Shown in pieces: positions 22,188 through 37,055 of a stretch of 64,000 nucleotides of DNA. The position numbers were made by a program, and so were the translations under genes. Below the pieces are notes generated by a model. It was given only the letters and a program-made list of their open reading frames with translations. It searched no databases and was not told the DNA's origin. Source of the stretch: Ectobius pallidus (taxonomy: Eukaryota > Arthropoda > Insecta > Blattodea > Ectobiidae); assembly GCA_964059195.1 (NCBI GenBank), contig CAXKWD010000015.1, positions 868,001-932,000 of the forward strand, in the 5' to 3' direction. Numbering within the stretch: the first letter of the stretch is position 1; each line of letters starts with the position of its first letter.

Positions 22188-25100
22188 ATGACATTGCTAG
22201 GCAACAGTTTCGTATTTGGAGATGGCATTGCTAAGCTACAGTTTCTTGTTCAAGATGTCAATGCTAAGCAACAGTCAGGTGTTTTAAAAACATCATTGCT
22301 AAGCAACAGTTTCCGGTTTAGACTGGCATCGCTAGGCAACACTTTTGTGATAGAAAAATCTAATTGTTAGGCAGCCAAATTGTCTTTAAAAGTTACATTG
22401 CTAGGAAAAGTTACGACTTTGAAAAATGCATTGAAAGGTAAAGGTTTTGTGTCAGAAATTGACATATCTCCGCAACAGTATCTTTTTTTAAAAGCTTTTA
22501 ATAGGTAGCAATATTATGATTAAAAATGATATTGCTAAGCAACAGATCTTTTTGATGACATTGCTAGGCAACAGTTTCCGGTTTAGACTGGCATGGCTAG
22601 GCAAAACTTTCGTAATATAAAAATTACATTGTTAGGCAGCCAAATAGTATTTAAAAATTACATTGCTAGGAAAAAGTTTCGTCTTTGAATAATGCATTGA
22701 AATGTAAAAGTTTGGTGTCTGAAATTGACATAGCTACGCAACAGTATATATTTTAAAAGTTTATAATAGGTAGCAATATTGTGTTTATAAATGACATTGC
22801 TAAGAAAAGTTATTTTATATTACATTGCTAGGCAACAGTTTCCGGTTTAAAATGGCATTGCTAGGCAACACTTTCGTGTTAAAACTCATTGCTAGGCAAC
22901 AGTATTCTTTCTATTCAAGCAAAATGTACAACCCATGTTTTGCCATTAGCATTTCACCGATATTTTCATTGTATGTATTGATCATTGAGGGATTAAAAAC
23001 TATTCCTTATAGATGACATTCCTAGGCAACAGTTTCGTATTTGGAGATGGCATTGCTAAGCTACAGTTTCTTGTTCAAAATGTCAATGCTAAGCAACAGT
23101 CAGGTGTTTTAAAAACTTCATTGCTAAGCAACAGTTTCCGGTTTAGACTGGCATCGCTAGGCAACACTTTTGTGATAGAAAAATTTAATTGTTGGCAGCC
23201 AAATTGTCTTTAAAAGTTACATTGCTAGGAAAAGTTACGACTTTGAAAAATGCATTGAAAGGTAAAGGTTTTTTGACCGAAATTGACATTGCTACGCAAC
23301 AGTATCTTTTTTTAAAAGCTTTTAATAGGTAGCAATATTATGTTTAAGAATGACATTGCTAAGCAACAGATCTTTTTGATGACTTTGCTAGGCAACAGTT
23401 TCCGGTTTAGACTGGCATGGCTAGGCAAAACTTTCGTGATAGAAAAATTACATTGTTAGGCAGCCAAATTGTATTTAAAAGTTACATTGCTAGGAAAAGT
23501 TACGACTTTGAAAAATGCATTGAAATGTAAAAGTTTTGTGTCTGAAATTGACATTGCTACGCAACAGTATATTTTTTTAAAAGTTTATATTAGGTAGCAA
23601 TATTGTGTTTAAAAATGACATTGCTAAGCAACAGTTCTTTTTGACGACATTGCTAGGCAACAGTTCCCGGTTTAAAATGGCATTGCCAGGCAACACTTTC
23701 GTGTTTTAAAACTCATTGCTAGGCAACAGTATTCTTTCTATTCAAGCAAAATTTACAACCCATGTTTTGCCATTAGCATTTCACCGATATTTTCATTGTA
23801 TGTATTGATCATTGAGGGATTAAAAACTATTCCTTATAGATGACATTGCTAGGCAACAGTTTCGTATTTGGAGATGGCATTGCTAAGCTACAGTTCCTTG
23901 TTCAAAATGTCAATGCTAAGCAACAGTCAGGTGTTTTAAAAACTTCATTGCTAAGCAACAGTTTCCGGTTTAGACTGGCATCGCTAGGCAACACTTTTGT
24001 GATAGAAAAATCTAATTGTTAGGCAGCCAAATTGTCTTTAAAAGTTACATTGCTAGGAAAAGTTACGACTTTGAAAAATGCATTGAAAGGTAAAGGATTT
24101 TTGGCAGAAATTGACATTGCTACGCAACAGTATCTGTTTTTAAAAGCTTTTAATAGGTAGCAATATTATGTTTAAAAATGACATTGCTAAGCAACAGATC
24201 TTTTTGATGACATTGCTAGGCAACAGTTTCCGGTTTAGACTGGCATGGCTAGGCAAAACTTTCGTGATAGAAAAATTACATTGTTAGGCAGCCAAATTGT
24301 ATTTAAAAATTACATTGCTAGGAAAAAGTTTCACTTTGAAAAATGCATTGAAATGTAAAAGTTTTGTGTCTGAAATTGACATTGCTACGCAACAGTATAT
24401 TTTTTTAAAAGTTTATAATATGTAGCAATATTGTGTTTATAAATGACATTGCTAAGAAAAGTTATTTTTTATGACATTGCTAGGCAACAGTTTCCGGTTT
24501 AAAATGGCATTGCTAGGCAACACTTTCGTGTTAAAACTCATTGCTAGGCAACAGTATTCTTTCTATTCAAGCAAAATTTACAACCCATGTTTTGCCATTA
24601 GCATTTCACCGATATTTTCATTGTATGTATTGATCATTGAGGGATTAAAAACTATTCCTTATAGATGACATTCCTAGGCAACAGTTTCGTATTTGGAGAT
24701 GGCATTGCTAAGCTACAGTTTCTTGTTCAAAATGTCAATGCTAAGCAACAGTCAGGTGTTTTAAAAACTTCATTGCTAAGCAACAGTTTCCGGTTTAGAC
24801 TGGCATCGCTAGGCAACACTTTTGTGATAGAAAAATTTAATTGTTGGCAGCCAAATTGTCTTTAAAAGTTACATTGCTAGGAAAAGTTACGACTTTGAAA
24901 AATTCATTGAAAGGTAAAGGTTTTTTGTCCGAAATTGACATTGCTACGCAACAGTATCTTTTTTTAAAAGCTTTTAATAGGTAGCAATATTATGTTTAAG
25001 AATGACATTGCTAAGCAACAGATCTTTTTGATGTCCTTGCTAGGCAACAGTTTCCGGTTTAGACTGGCATGGCTAGGCAAAACTTTCGTGATAGAAAAAT

Positions 25101-28100
25101 TACATTGTTAGGCAGCCAAATTGTATTTAAAAATTACATTGCTAGGAAAAAGTTTCACTTTGAAAAATGCATTGAAATGTAAAAGTTTTGTGTCTGAAAT
25201 TGACATTGCTACGCAACAGTATATTTTTTTAAAAGTTTATAATAGGTAGCAATATTGTGTTTAAAAATGACATTGCTAAGCAACAGTTCTTTTTGACGAC
25301 ATTGCTAGGCAACAGTTCCCGGTTTAAAATGGCATTGCTAGGCAACACTTTCGTGTTTTAAAACTCATTGCTAGGCAACAGTATTCTTTCTGTTCAAGCA
25401 AAATTTACAACCCATGTTTTGCCATTAGCATTTCACCGATATTTTCAGTGTATGTATTGATCATTGAGGGATTAAAAACTATTCCTTATAGATGACATTG
25501 CTAGGCAACAGTTTCGTATTTGGAGATGGCATTGCTAAGCTACAGTTTCTTGTTCAAGATGTCAATGCTAAGCAACAGTCAGGTGTTTTAAAAACATCAT
25601 TGCTAAGCAACAGTTTCCGGTTTAGACTGGCATCGCTAGGCAACACTTTTGTGATAGAAAAATCTAATTGTTAGGCAGCCAAATTGTCTTTAAAAGTTAC
25701 ATTGCTAGGAAAAGTTACGACTTTGAAAAATGCATTGAAATGTAAAGGATTTTTGGCAGAAATTCACATTGCTACGCAACAGTATCTTTTTTAAAAGCTT
25801 TTAATAGGTAGCAATATTATGTTTAAAAATGACATTGCTAAGCAACAGATCTTTTTGATGACATTGCTAGGCAACAGTTTCCGGTTTAGACTGGCATGGC
25901 TAGGCAAAACTTTCGTGATAGAAAAATTACATTGTTAGGCAGCCAAATAGTATTTAAAAATTACATTGCTAGGAAAAATTTTCACTTTGAAAAATGCATT
26001 GAAATGTAAAAGTTTTGTGTCTGAAATTGACATTGCTACGCAACAGTATATTTTTTAAACGTTTATAATATGTAGCAATATTGTGTTTAAAAATGACATT
26101 GCTAAGCAACAGTTCTTTTTGACGACATTGCTAGGCAACAGTTTCCGGTTTAAAATGGCATTGCTAGGCAACACTTTCGTGTTTTAAAACTCATTGCTAG
26201 GCAACAGTATTCTTTCTATTCAAGCAAAATTTACAACCCATGTTTTGCCATTAGCATTTCACCGATATTTTCATTGTATGTATTGATCATTGAGGGATTA
26301 AAAACTATTCCTTATAGATGACATTGCTAGGCAACTGTTTCGTATTTGGAGATGGCATTGCTAAGCTACAGTTTCTTGTTCAAGATGTCAATGCTAAGCA
26401 ACAGTCAGGTGTTTTAAAAACTTCATTGCTAAGCAACAGTTTCCGGTTTAGACTGGCATCGCTAGGCAACACTTTTGTGATAGAAAAATCTAATTGTTAG
26501 GCAGCCAAATTGTCTTTAAAAGTTACATTGCTAGGAAAAGTTACGACTTTGAAAAATGCATTGAAAGGTAAAGGATTTTTGGCAGAAATTGACATTGCTA
26601 CGCAACAGTATCTTTTTTTAAAAGCTTTTAATAGGTAGCAATATTATGATTAAAAATGATATTGCTAAGCAACAGATCTTTTTGATGACATTGCTAGGCA
26701 ACAGTTTCCGGTTTAGACTGGCATGGCTAGGCAAAACTTTCGTGATAGAAAAATTACATTGTTAGGCAGCCAAATAGTATTTAAAAATTACATTGCTAGG
26801 AAAAAGTTTCGTCTTTGAATAATGCATTGAAATGTAAAAGTTTGGTGTCTGAAATTGACATAGCTACGCAACAGTATATATTTTAAAAGTTTATAATAGG
26901 TAGCAATATTGTGTTTATAAATGACATTGCTAAGAAAAGTTATTTTTTATGACATTGCTAGGCAACAGTTTCCGGTTTAAAATGGCATTGCTAGGCAACA
27001 CTTTCGTGTTAAAACTCATTGCTAGGCAACAGTATTCTTTCTATTCAAGCAAAATTTACAACCCATGTTTTGCCATTAGCATTTCACCGATATTTTCATT
27101 GTATGTATTGATCATTGAGGGATTAAAAACTATTCCTTATAGATGACATTCCTAGGCAACAGTTTCGTATTTGGAGATGGCATTGCTAAGCTACAGTTCC
27201 TTGTTCAAAATGTCAATGCTAAGCAACAGTCAGGTGTTTTAAAAACTTCATTGCTAAGCAACAGTTTCCGGTTTAGACTGGCATCGCTAGGCAACACTTT
27301 TGTGATAGAAAAATTTAATTGTTGGCAGCCAAATTGTCTTTAAAAGTTACATTGCTAGGAAAAGTTACGACTTTGAAAAATGCATTGAAAGGTAAAGGTT
27401 TTTTGTCCGAAATTGACATTGCTACGCAACAGTATGTTTTTTTAAAAGCTTTTAATAGGTAGCAATATTATGTTTAAGAATGACATTGCTAAGCAACAGA
27501 TCTTTTTGATGACCTTGCTAGGCAACAGTTTCCGGTTTAGACTGGCATGGCTAGGCAAAACTTTCGTGATAGAAAAATTACATTGTTAGGCAGACAAATA
27601 GTATTTAAAAATTACATTGCTAGGAAAACGTTTCGTCTTCGAATAATGCACTGAAATGTAAACGTTTTGTGTCTGAAATTGACATAGCTACGCAACAGTA
27701 TATATTTTAAAAGTTTATAATAGGTAGCAATATTGTGTTTATAAATGACATTGCTAAGAAAAGTTATTTTTTATGACATTGCTAGGCAACAGTTTCCGGT
27801 TTAAAATGGCATTGCTAGGCAACACTTTCGTGTTTTAAAACTCATTGCTAGGCAACAGTATTCTTTCTGTTCAAGCAAAATTTACAACCCATGTTTTGCC
27901 ATTAGCATTTCACCGATATTTTCATTGTATGTATTGATCATTGAGGGATTAAAAACTATTCCTTATAGATGACATTGCTAGGCAACAGTTTCGTATTTGG
28001 AGATGGCATTGCTAAGCTACAGTTTCTTGTTCAAGATGTCAATGCTAAGCAACAGTCAGGTGTTTTAAAAACATCATTGCTAAGCAACAGTTTCCGGTTT

Positions 28101-29621
28101 AGACTGGCATCGCTAGGCAACACTTTTGTGATAGAAAAATCTAATTGTTAGGCAGCCAAATTGTCTTTAAAAGTTACATTGCTAGGAAAAGTTACGACTT
28201 TGAAAAATGCATTGAAAGGTAAAGGTTTTGTGTCAGAAATTGACATATCTCCGCAACAGTATCTTTTTTTAAAAGCTTTTAATAGGTAGCAATATTATGA
28301 TTAAAAATGATATTGCTAAGCAACAGATCTTTTTGATGACATTGCTAGGCAACAGTTTCCGGTTTAGACTGGCATGGCTAGGCAAAACTTTCGTGATATA
28401 AAAATTACATTGTTAGGCAGCCAAATAGTATTTAAAAATTACATTGCTAGGAAAAAGTTTCGTCTTTGAATAATGCATTGAAATGTAAAAGTTAAGTGTC
28501 TGAAATTGACATTGCTACGCAACAGGATATATTTTAAAAGTTTATAATAGGTAGCAATATTGTGTTTATAAATGACATTGCTAAGAAAAGTTATTTTTTA
28601 TGACATTGCTAGGCAACAGTTTCCGGTTTAAAATGGCATTGCTAGGCAACACTTTCGTGTTAAAACTCATTGCTAGGCAACAGTATTCTTTCTATTCAAG
28701 CAAAATTTACAACCCATGTTTTGCCATTAGCATTTCACCGATATTTTCATTGTATGTATTGATCATGGAGGGATTAAAAACTATTCCTTATAGATGACAT
28801 TGCTAGGCAACAGTATCGTATTTGGAGATGGCATTGCTAAGCTACAGTTTCTTGTTCAAAATGTCAATGCTAAGCAACAGTCAGGTGTTTTAAAAACTTC
28901 ATTGCTAAGCAACGGTTTCCGGTTTAGACTGGCATCGCTAGGCAACACTTTTGTGATAGAAAAAATTTAATTGTTGGCAGCCAAATTGTCTTTAAAAGTT
29001 ACATTGCTAGGAAAACTTACGACTTTGAAAAATGCATTGAAAGGTAAAGGTTTTTTGTCCGAAATTGACATTGCTACGCAACAGTATCTTTTTTTAGAAG
29101 CTTTTAATAGGTAGCAATATTATGTTTAAGAATGACATTGCTAAGCAACAGATCTTTTTGATGACTTTGCTAGGCAACAGTTTCCGGTTTAGACTGGCAT
29201 GGCTAGGCAAAACTTTCGTGATAGAAAAATTACATTGTTAGGCAGCCAAATTGTATTTAAAAATTACATTGCTAGGAAAAAGTTTCACTTTGAAAAATGC
29301 ATTGAAATGTAAAAGTTTTGTGTCTGAAATTGACATTGCTACGCAACAGTATATTTTTTTAAAAGTTTATAATAGGTAGCAATATTGTGTTTAAAAATGA
29401 GATTGCTAAGCAACAGTTCTTTTTGACGACATTGCTAGGCAACAGTTCCCGGTTTAAAATGGCATTGCTAGGCAACACTTTCGTGTTTTAAAACTCATTG
29501 CTAGGCAACAGTATTCTTTCTGTTCAAGCAAAATTTACAACCCATGTTTTGCCATTAGCATTTCACCGATATTTTCAGTGTATGTATTGATCATTGAGGG
29601 ATTAAAAACTGTTCCTTATAG
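22188..29621 (+). repeat. Nine-unit higher-order repeat (7434 bp), copy 1 (U26-U34)
   Basis: Unit heads lie at 22188, 23013, 23840, 24665, 25492, 26318, 27143, 27969 and 28794. Tail classes are I', II', I, II, II'', I, IIa, III, II. True correspondence with the next copy starts near 22.7 kb, because the first half of U26 descends from another source. Shared private marks with copy 2 at 7434 bp are GAAATTCACATTG (about 25762), GGCAACTGTTTCG (about 26331), AAAAGTTAAGTG (about 28488), CAACAGTATCGT (about 28808), GCAACGGTTTCC (about 28909), AAAACTTACGAC (about 29012), TTTTAGAAGC (about 29093), AATGAGATTGC (about 29396) and AAACTGTTCC (about 29606). Confidence 0.9.
22621..22732 (+). repeat. Exchange junction inside U26
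   Basis: Up to TTCGTAATATAA at 22609-22620 the sequence follows U9 (offset 14,571). From GACATAGCTACG, whose diagnostic A is at 22732, it follows U11 (offset 12,918). The switch lies in the sequence between, which both candidate parents share. The downstream run at offset 12,918 continues through U27 and U28 into U29 (shared GAAAAATTCATTG and GATGTCCTTGC) and stops between about 25040 and 25133. There U29 lacks one B segment present in U14. Confidence 0.85.
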
Positions 29622-32600
29622 ATGACATTGCTAGGCAACAGTTTCGTATTTGGAGATGGCATTGCTAAGCTACAGTTTCTTGTTCAAGATGTCAATGCTA
29701 AGCAACAGTCAGGTGTTTTAAAAACATCATTGCTAATCAACAGTTTCCGGTTTAGACTGGCATCGCTAGGCAACACTTTTGTGATAGAAAAATCTAATTG
29801 TTAGGCAGCCAAATTGTCTTTAAAAGTTACATTGCTAGGAAAAGTTACGACTTTGAAAAATGCATTGAAAGGTAAAGGTTTTGTGTCAGAAATTGACATA
29901 TCTCCGCAACAGTATCTTTTTTTAAAAGCTTTTAATAGGTAGCAATATTATGATTAAAAATGACATTGCTAAGCAACAGATCTTTTTGATGACATTGCTA
30001 GGCAACAGTTTCCGGTTTAGACTGGCATGGCTAGGCAAAACTTTCGTGATAGAAAAATTACATTGTTAGGCAGCCAAATAGTATTTAAAAATTACATTGC
30101 TAGGAAAAAGTTTCGTCTTTGAATAATGCATTGAAATGTAAAAGTTTGGTGTCTGAAATTGACATAGCTACGCAACAGTATATATTTTAAAAGTTTATAA
30201 TAGGTAGCAATATTGTGTTTATAAATGACATTGCTAAGAAAAGTTATTTTATATGACATTGCTAGGCAACAGTTTCCGGTTTAAAATGGCATTGCTAGGC
30301 AACACTTTCGTGTTAAAACTCATTGCTAGGCAACAGTATTCTTTCTATTCAAGCAAAATGTACAACCCATGTTTTGCCATTAGCATTTCACCGATATTTT
30401 CATTGTATGTATTGATCATTGAGGGATTAAAAACTATTCCTTATAGATGACATTCCTAGGCAACAGTTTCGTATTTGGAGATGGCATTGCTAAGCTACAG
30501 TTTCTTGTTCAAAATGTCAATGCTAAGCAACAGTCAGGTGTTTTAAAAACTTCATTGCTAAGCAACAGTTTCCGGTTTAGACTGGCATCGCTAGGCAACA
30601 CTTTTGTGATAGAAAAATTTAATTGTTGGCAGCCAAATTGTCTTTAAAAGTTACATTGCTAGGAAAAGTTACGACTTTGAAAAATGCATTGAAAGGTAAA
30701 GGTTTTTTGACCGAAATTGACATTGCTACGCAACAGTATCTTTTTTTAAAAGCTTTTAATAGGTAGCAATATTATGTTTAAGAATGACATTGCTAAGCAA
30801 CAGATCTTTTTGATGACTTTGCTAGGCAACAGTTTCCGGTTTAGACTGGCATGGCTAGGCAAAACTTTCGTGATAGAAAAATTACATTGTTAGGCAGCCA
30901 AATTGTATTTAAAAGTTACATTGCTAGGAAAAGTTACGACTTTGAAAAATGCATTGAAATGTAAAAGTTTTGTGTCTGAAATTGACATTGCTACGCAACA
31001 GTATATTTTTTTAAAAGTTTATATTAGGTAGCAATATTGTGTTTAAAAATGACATTGCTAAGCAACAGTTCTTTTTGACGACATTGCTAGGCAACAGTTC
31101 CCGGTTTAAAATGGCATTGCCAGGCAACACTTTCGTGTTTTAAAACTCATTGCTAGGCAACAGTATTCTTTCTATTCAAGCAAAATTTACAACCCATGTT
31201 TTGCCATTAGCATTTCACCGATATTTTCATTGTATGTATTGATCATTGAGGGATTAAAAACTATTCCTTATAGATGACATTGCTAGGCAACAGTTTCGTA
31301 TTTGGAGATGGCATTGCTAAGCTACAGTTCCTTGTTCAAAATGTCAATGCTAAGCAACAGTCAGGTGTTTTAAAAACTTCATTGCTAAGCAACAGTTTCC
31401 GGTTTAGACTGGCATCGCTAGGCAACACTTTTGTGATAGAAAAATCTAATTGTTAGGCAGCCAAATTGTCTTTAAAAGTTACATTGCTAGGAAAAGTTAC
31501 GACTTTGAAAAATGCATTGAAAGGTAAAGGATTTTTGGCAGAAATTGACATTGCTACGCAACAGTATCTGTTTTTAAAAGCTTTTAATAGGTAGCAATAT
31601 TATGTTTAAAAATGACATTGCTAAGCAACAGATCTTTTTGATGACATTGCTAGGCAACAGTTTCCGGTTTAGACTGGCATGGCTAGGCAAAACTTTCGTG
31701 ATAGAAAAATTACATTGTTAGGCAGCCAAATTGTATTTAAAAATTACATTGCTAGGAAAAAGTTTCACTTTGAAAAATGCATTGAAATGTAAAAGTTTTG
31801 TGTCTGAAATTGACATTGCTACGCAACAGTATATTTTTTTAAAAGTTTATAATATGTAGCAATATTGTGTTTATAAATGACATTGCTAAGAAAAGTTATT
31901 TTTTATGACATTGCTAGGCAACAGTTTCCGGTTTAAAATGGCATTGCTAGGCAACACTTTCGTGTTAAAACTCATTGCTAGGCAACAGTATTCTTTCTAT
32001 TCAAGCAAAATTTACAACCCATGTTTTGCCATTAGCATTTCACCGATATTTTCATTGTATGTATTGATCATTGAGGGATTAAAAACTATTCCTTATAGAT
32101 GACATTCCTAGGCAACAGTTTCGTATTTGGAGATGGCATTGCTAAGCTACAGTTTCTTGTTCAAAATGTCAATGCTAAGCAACAGTCAGGTGTTTTAAAA
32201 ACTTCATTGCTAAGCAACAGTTTCCGGTTTAGACTGGCATCGCTAGGCAACACTTTTGTGATAGAAAAATTTAATTGTTGGCAGCCAAATTGTCTTTAAA
32301 AGTTACATTGCTAGGAAAAGTTACGACTTTGAAAAATTCATTGAAAGGTAAAGGTTTTTTGTCCGAAATTGACATTGCTACGCAACAGTATCTTTTTTTA
32401 AAAGCTTTTAATAGGTAGCAATATTATGTTTAAGAATGACATTGCTAAGCAACAGATCTTTTTGATGTCCTTGCTAGGCAACAGTTTCCGGTTTAGACTG
32501 GCATGGCTAGGCAAAACTTTCGTGATAGAAAAATTACATTGTTAGGCAGCCAAATTGTATTTAAAAATTACATTGCTAGGAAAAAGTTTCACTTTGAAAA

Positions 32601-35600
32601 ATGCATTGAAATGTAAAAGTTTTGTGTCTGAAATTGACATTGCTACGCAACAGTATATTTTTTTAAAAGTTTATAATAGGTAGCAATATTGTGTTTAAAA
32701 ATGACATTGCTAAGCAACAGTTCTTTTTGACGACATTGCTAGGCAACAGTTCCCGGTTTAAAATGGCATTGCTAGGCAACACTTTCGTGTTTTAAAACTC
32801 ATTGCTAGGCAACAGTATTCTTTCTGTTCAAGCAAAATTTACAACCCATGTTTTGCCATTAGCATTTCACCGATATTTTCAGTGTATGTATTGATCATTG
32901 AGGGATTAAAAACTATTCCTTATAGATGACATTGCTAGGCAACAGTTTCGTATTTGGAGATGGCATTGCTAAGCTACAGTTTCTTGTTCAAGATGTCAAT
33001 GCTAAGCAACAGTCAGGTGTTTTAAAAACATCATTGCTAAGCAACAGTTTCCGGTTTAGACTGGCATCGCTAGGCAACACTTTTGTGATAGAAAAATCTA
33101 ATTGTTAGGCAGCCAAATTGTCTTTAAAAGTTACATTGCTAGGAAAAGTTACGACTTTGAAAAATGCATTGAAATGTAAAGGATTTTTGGCAGAAATTCA
33201 CATTGCTACGCAACAGTATCTTTTTTAAAAGCTTTTAATAGGTAGCAATATTATGTTTAAAAATGACATTGCTAAGCAACAGATCTTTTTGATGACATTG
33301 CTAGGCAACAGTTTCCGGTTTAGACTGGCATGGCTAGGCAAAACTTTCGTGATAGAAAAATTACATTGTTAGGCAGCCAAATAGTATTTAAAAATTACAT
33401 TGCTAGGAAAAATTTTCACTTTGAAAAATGCATTGAAATGTAAAAGTTTTGTGTCTGAAATTGACATTGCTACGCAACAGTATATTTTTTAAACGTTTAT
33501 AATATGTAGCAATATTGTGTTTAAAAATGACATTGCTAAGCAACAGTTCTTTTTGACGACATTGCTAGGCAACAGTTTCCGGTTTAAAATGGCATTGCTA
33601 GGCAACACTTTCGTGTTTTAAAACTCATTGCTAGGCAACAGTATTCTTTCTATTCAAGCAAAATTTACAACCCATGTTTTGCCATTAGCATTTCACCGAT
33701 ATTTTCATTGTATGTATTGATCATTGAGGGATTAAAAACTATTCCTTATAGATGACATTGCTAGGCAACTGTTTCGTATTTGGAGATGGCATTGCTAAGC
33801 TACAGTTTCTTGTTCAAGATGTCAATGCTAAGCAACAGTCAGGTGTTTTAAAAACTTCATTGCTAAGCAACAGTTTCCGGTTTAGACTGGCATCGCTAGG
33901 CAACACTTTTGTGATAGAAAAATCTAATTGTTAGGCAGCCAAATTGTCTTTAAAAGTTACATTGCTAGGAAAAGTTACGACTTTGAAAAATGCATTGAAA
34001 GGTAAAGGATTTTTGGCAGAAATTGACATTGCTACGCAACAGTATCTTTTTTTAAAAGCTTTTAATAGGTAGCAATATTATGATTAAAAATGATATTGCT
34101 AAGCAACAGATCTTTTTGATGACATTGCTAGGCAACAGTTTCCGGTTTAGACTGGCATGGCTAGGCAAAACTTTCGTGATAGAAAAATTACATTGTTAGG
34201 CAGCCAAATAGTATTTAAAAATTACATTGCTAGGAAAAAGTTTCGTCTTTGAATAATGCATTGAAATGTAAAAGTTTGGTGTCTGAAATTGACATAGCTA
34301 CGCAACAGTATATATTTTAAAAGTTTATAATAGGTAGCAATATTGTGTTTATAAATGACATTGCTAAGAAAAGTTATTTTTTATGACATTGCTAGGCAAC
34401 AGTTTCCGGTTTAAAATGGCATTGCTAGGCAACACTTTCGTGTTAAAACTCATTGCTAGGCAACAGTATTCTTTCTATTCAAGCAAAATTTACAACCCAT
34501 GTTTTGCCATTAGCATTTCACCGATATTTTCATTGTATGTATTGATCATTGAGGGATTAAAAACTATTCCTTATAGATGACATTCCTAGGCAACAGTTTC
34601 GTATTTGGAGATGGCATTGCTAAGCTACAGTTCCTTGTTCAAAATGTCAATGCTAAGCAACAGTCAGGTGTTTTAAAAACTTCATTGCTAAGCAACAGTT
34701 TCCGGTTTAGACTGGCATCGCTAGGCAACACTTTTGTGATAGAAAAATTTAATTGTTGGCAGCCAAATTGTCTTTAAAAGTTACATTGCTAGGAAAAGTT
34801 ACGACTTTGAAAAATGCATTGAAAGGTAAAGGTTTTTTGTCCGAAATTGACATTGCTACGCAACAGTATGTTTTTTTAAAAGCTTTTAATAGGTAGCAAT
34901 ATTATGTTTAAGAATGACATTGCTAAGCAACAGATCTTTTTGATGACCTTGCTAGGCAACAGTTTCCGGTTTAGACTGGCATGGCTAGGCAAAACTTTCG
35001 TGATAGAAAAATTACATTGTTAGGCAGACAAATAGTATTTAAAAATTACATTGCTAGGAAAACGTTTCGTCTTCGAATAATGCACTGAAATGTAAACGTT
35101 TTGTGTCTGAAATTGACATAGCTACGCAACAGTATATATTTTAAAAGTTTATAATAGGTAGCAATATTGTGTTTATAAATGACATTGCTAAGAAAAGTTA
35201 TTTTTTATGACATTGCTAGGCAACAGTTTCCGGTTTAAAATGGCATTGCTAGGCAACACTTTCGTGTTTTAAAACTCATTGCTAGGCAACAGTATTCTTT
35301 CTGTTCAAGCAAAATTTACAACCCATGTTTTGCCATTAGCATTTCACCGATATTTTCATTGTATGTATTGATCATTGAGGGATTAAAAACTATTCCTTAT
35401 AGATGACATTGCTAGGCAACAGTTTCGTATTTGGAGATGGCATTGCTAAGCTACAGTTTCTTGTTCAAGATGTCAATGCTAAGCAACAGTCAGGTGTTTT
35501 AAAAACATCATTGCTAAGCAACAGTTTCCGGTTTAGACTGGCATCGCTAGGCAACACTTTTGTGATAGAAAAATCTAATTGTTAGGCAGCCAAATTGTCT

Positions 35601-37055
35601 TTAAAAGTTACATTGCTAGGAAAAGTTACGACTTTGAAAAATGCATTGAAAGGTAAAGGTTTTGTGTCAGAAATTGACATATCTCCGCAACAGTATCTTT
35701 TTTTAAAAGCTTTTAATAGGTAGCAATATTATGATTAAAAATGATATTGCTAAGCAACAGATCTTTTTGATGACATTGCTAGGCAACAGTTTCCGGTTTA
35801 GACTGGCATGGCTAGGCAAAACTTTCGTGATATAAAAATTACATTGTTAGGCAGCCAAATAGTATTTAAAAATTACATTGCTAGGAAAAAGTTTCGTCTT
35901 TGAATAATGCATTGAAATGTAAAAGTTAAGTGTCTGAAATTGACATTGCTACGCAACAGGATATATTTTAAAAGTTTATAATAGGTAGCAATATTGTGTT
36001 TATAAATGACATTGCTAAGAAAAGTTATTTTTTATGACATTGCTAGGCAACAGTTTCCGGTTTAAAATGGCATTGCTAGGCAACACTTTCGTGTTAAAAC
36101 TCATTGCTAGGCAACAGTATTCTTTCTATTCAAGCAAAATTTACAACCCATGTTTTGCCATTAGCATTTCACCGATATTTTCATTGTATGTATTGATCAT
36201 GGAGGGATTAAAAACTATTCCTTATAGATGACATTGCTAGGCAACAGTATCGTATTTGGAGATGGCATTGCTAAGCTACAGTTTCTTGTTCAAAATGTCA
36301 ATGCTAAGCAACAGTCAGGTGTTTTAAAAACTTCATTGCTAAGCAACGGTTTCCGGTTTAGACTGGCATCGCTAGGCAACACTTTTGTGATAGAAAAAAT
36401 TTAATTGTTGGCAGCCAAATTGTCTTTAAAAGTTACATTGCTAGGAAAACTTACGACTTTGAAAAATGCATTGAAAGGTAAAGGTTTTTTGTCCGAAATT
36501 GACATTGCTACGCAACAGTATCTTTTTTTAGAAGCTTTTAATAGGTAGCAATATTATGTTTAAGAATGACATTGCTAAGCAACAGATCTTTTTGATGACT
36601 TTGCTAGGCAACAGTTTCCGGTTTAGACTGGCATGGCTAGGCAAAACTTTCGTGATAGAAAAATTACATTGTTAGGCAGCCAAATTGTATTTAAAAATTA
36701 CATTGCTAGGAAAAAGTTTCACTTTGAAAAATGCATTGAAATGTAAAAGTTTTGTGTCTGAAATTGACATTGCTACGCAACAGTATATTTTTTTAAAAGT
36801 TTATAATAGGTAGCAATATTGTGTTTAAAAATGAGATTGCTAAGCAACAGTTCTTTTTGACGACATTGCTAGGCAACAGTTCCCGGTTTAAAATGGCATT
36901 GCTAGGCAACACTTTCGTGTTTTAAAACTCATTGCTAGGCAACAGTATTCTTTCTGTTCAAGCAAAATTTACAACCCATGTTTTGCCATTAGCATTTCAC
37001 CGATATTTTCAGTGTATGTATTGATCATTGAGGGATTAAAAACTGTTCCTTATAG
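29622..37055 (+). repeat. Nine-unit higher-order repeat (7434 bp), copy 2 (U35-U43)
   Basis: Unit heads lie at 29622, 30447, 31274, 32099, 32926, 33752, 34577, 35403 and 36228, in the same class order as copy 1. The private substitutions listed for copy 1 reappear exactly 7434 bp downstream. Differences seen include GCTAATCAACAG at about 29731, present only here, and GACATTGC where copy 1 has the ATTACATTGC form at about 22819. The period equals nine 826-bp units. Confidence 0.9.
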
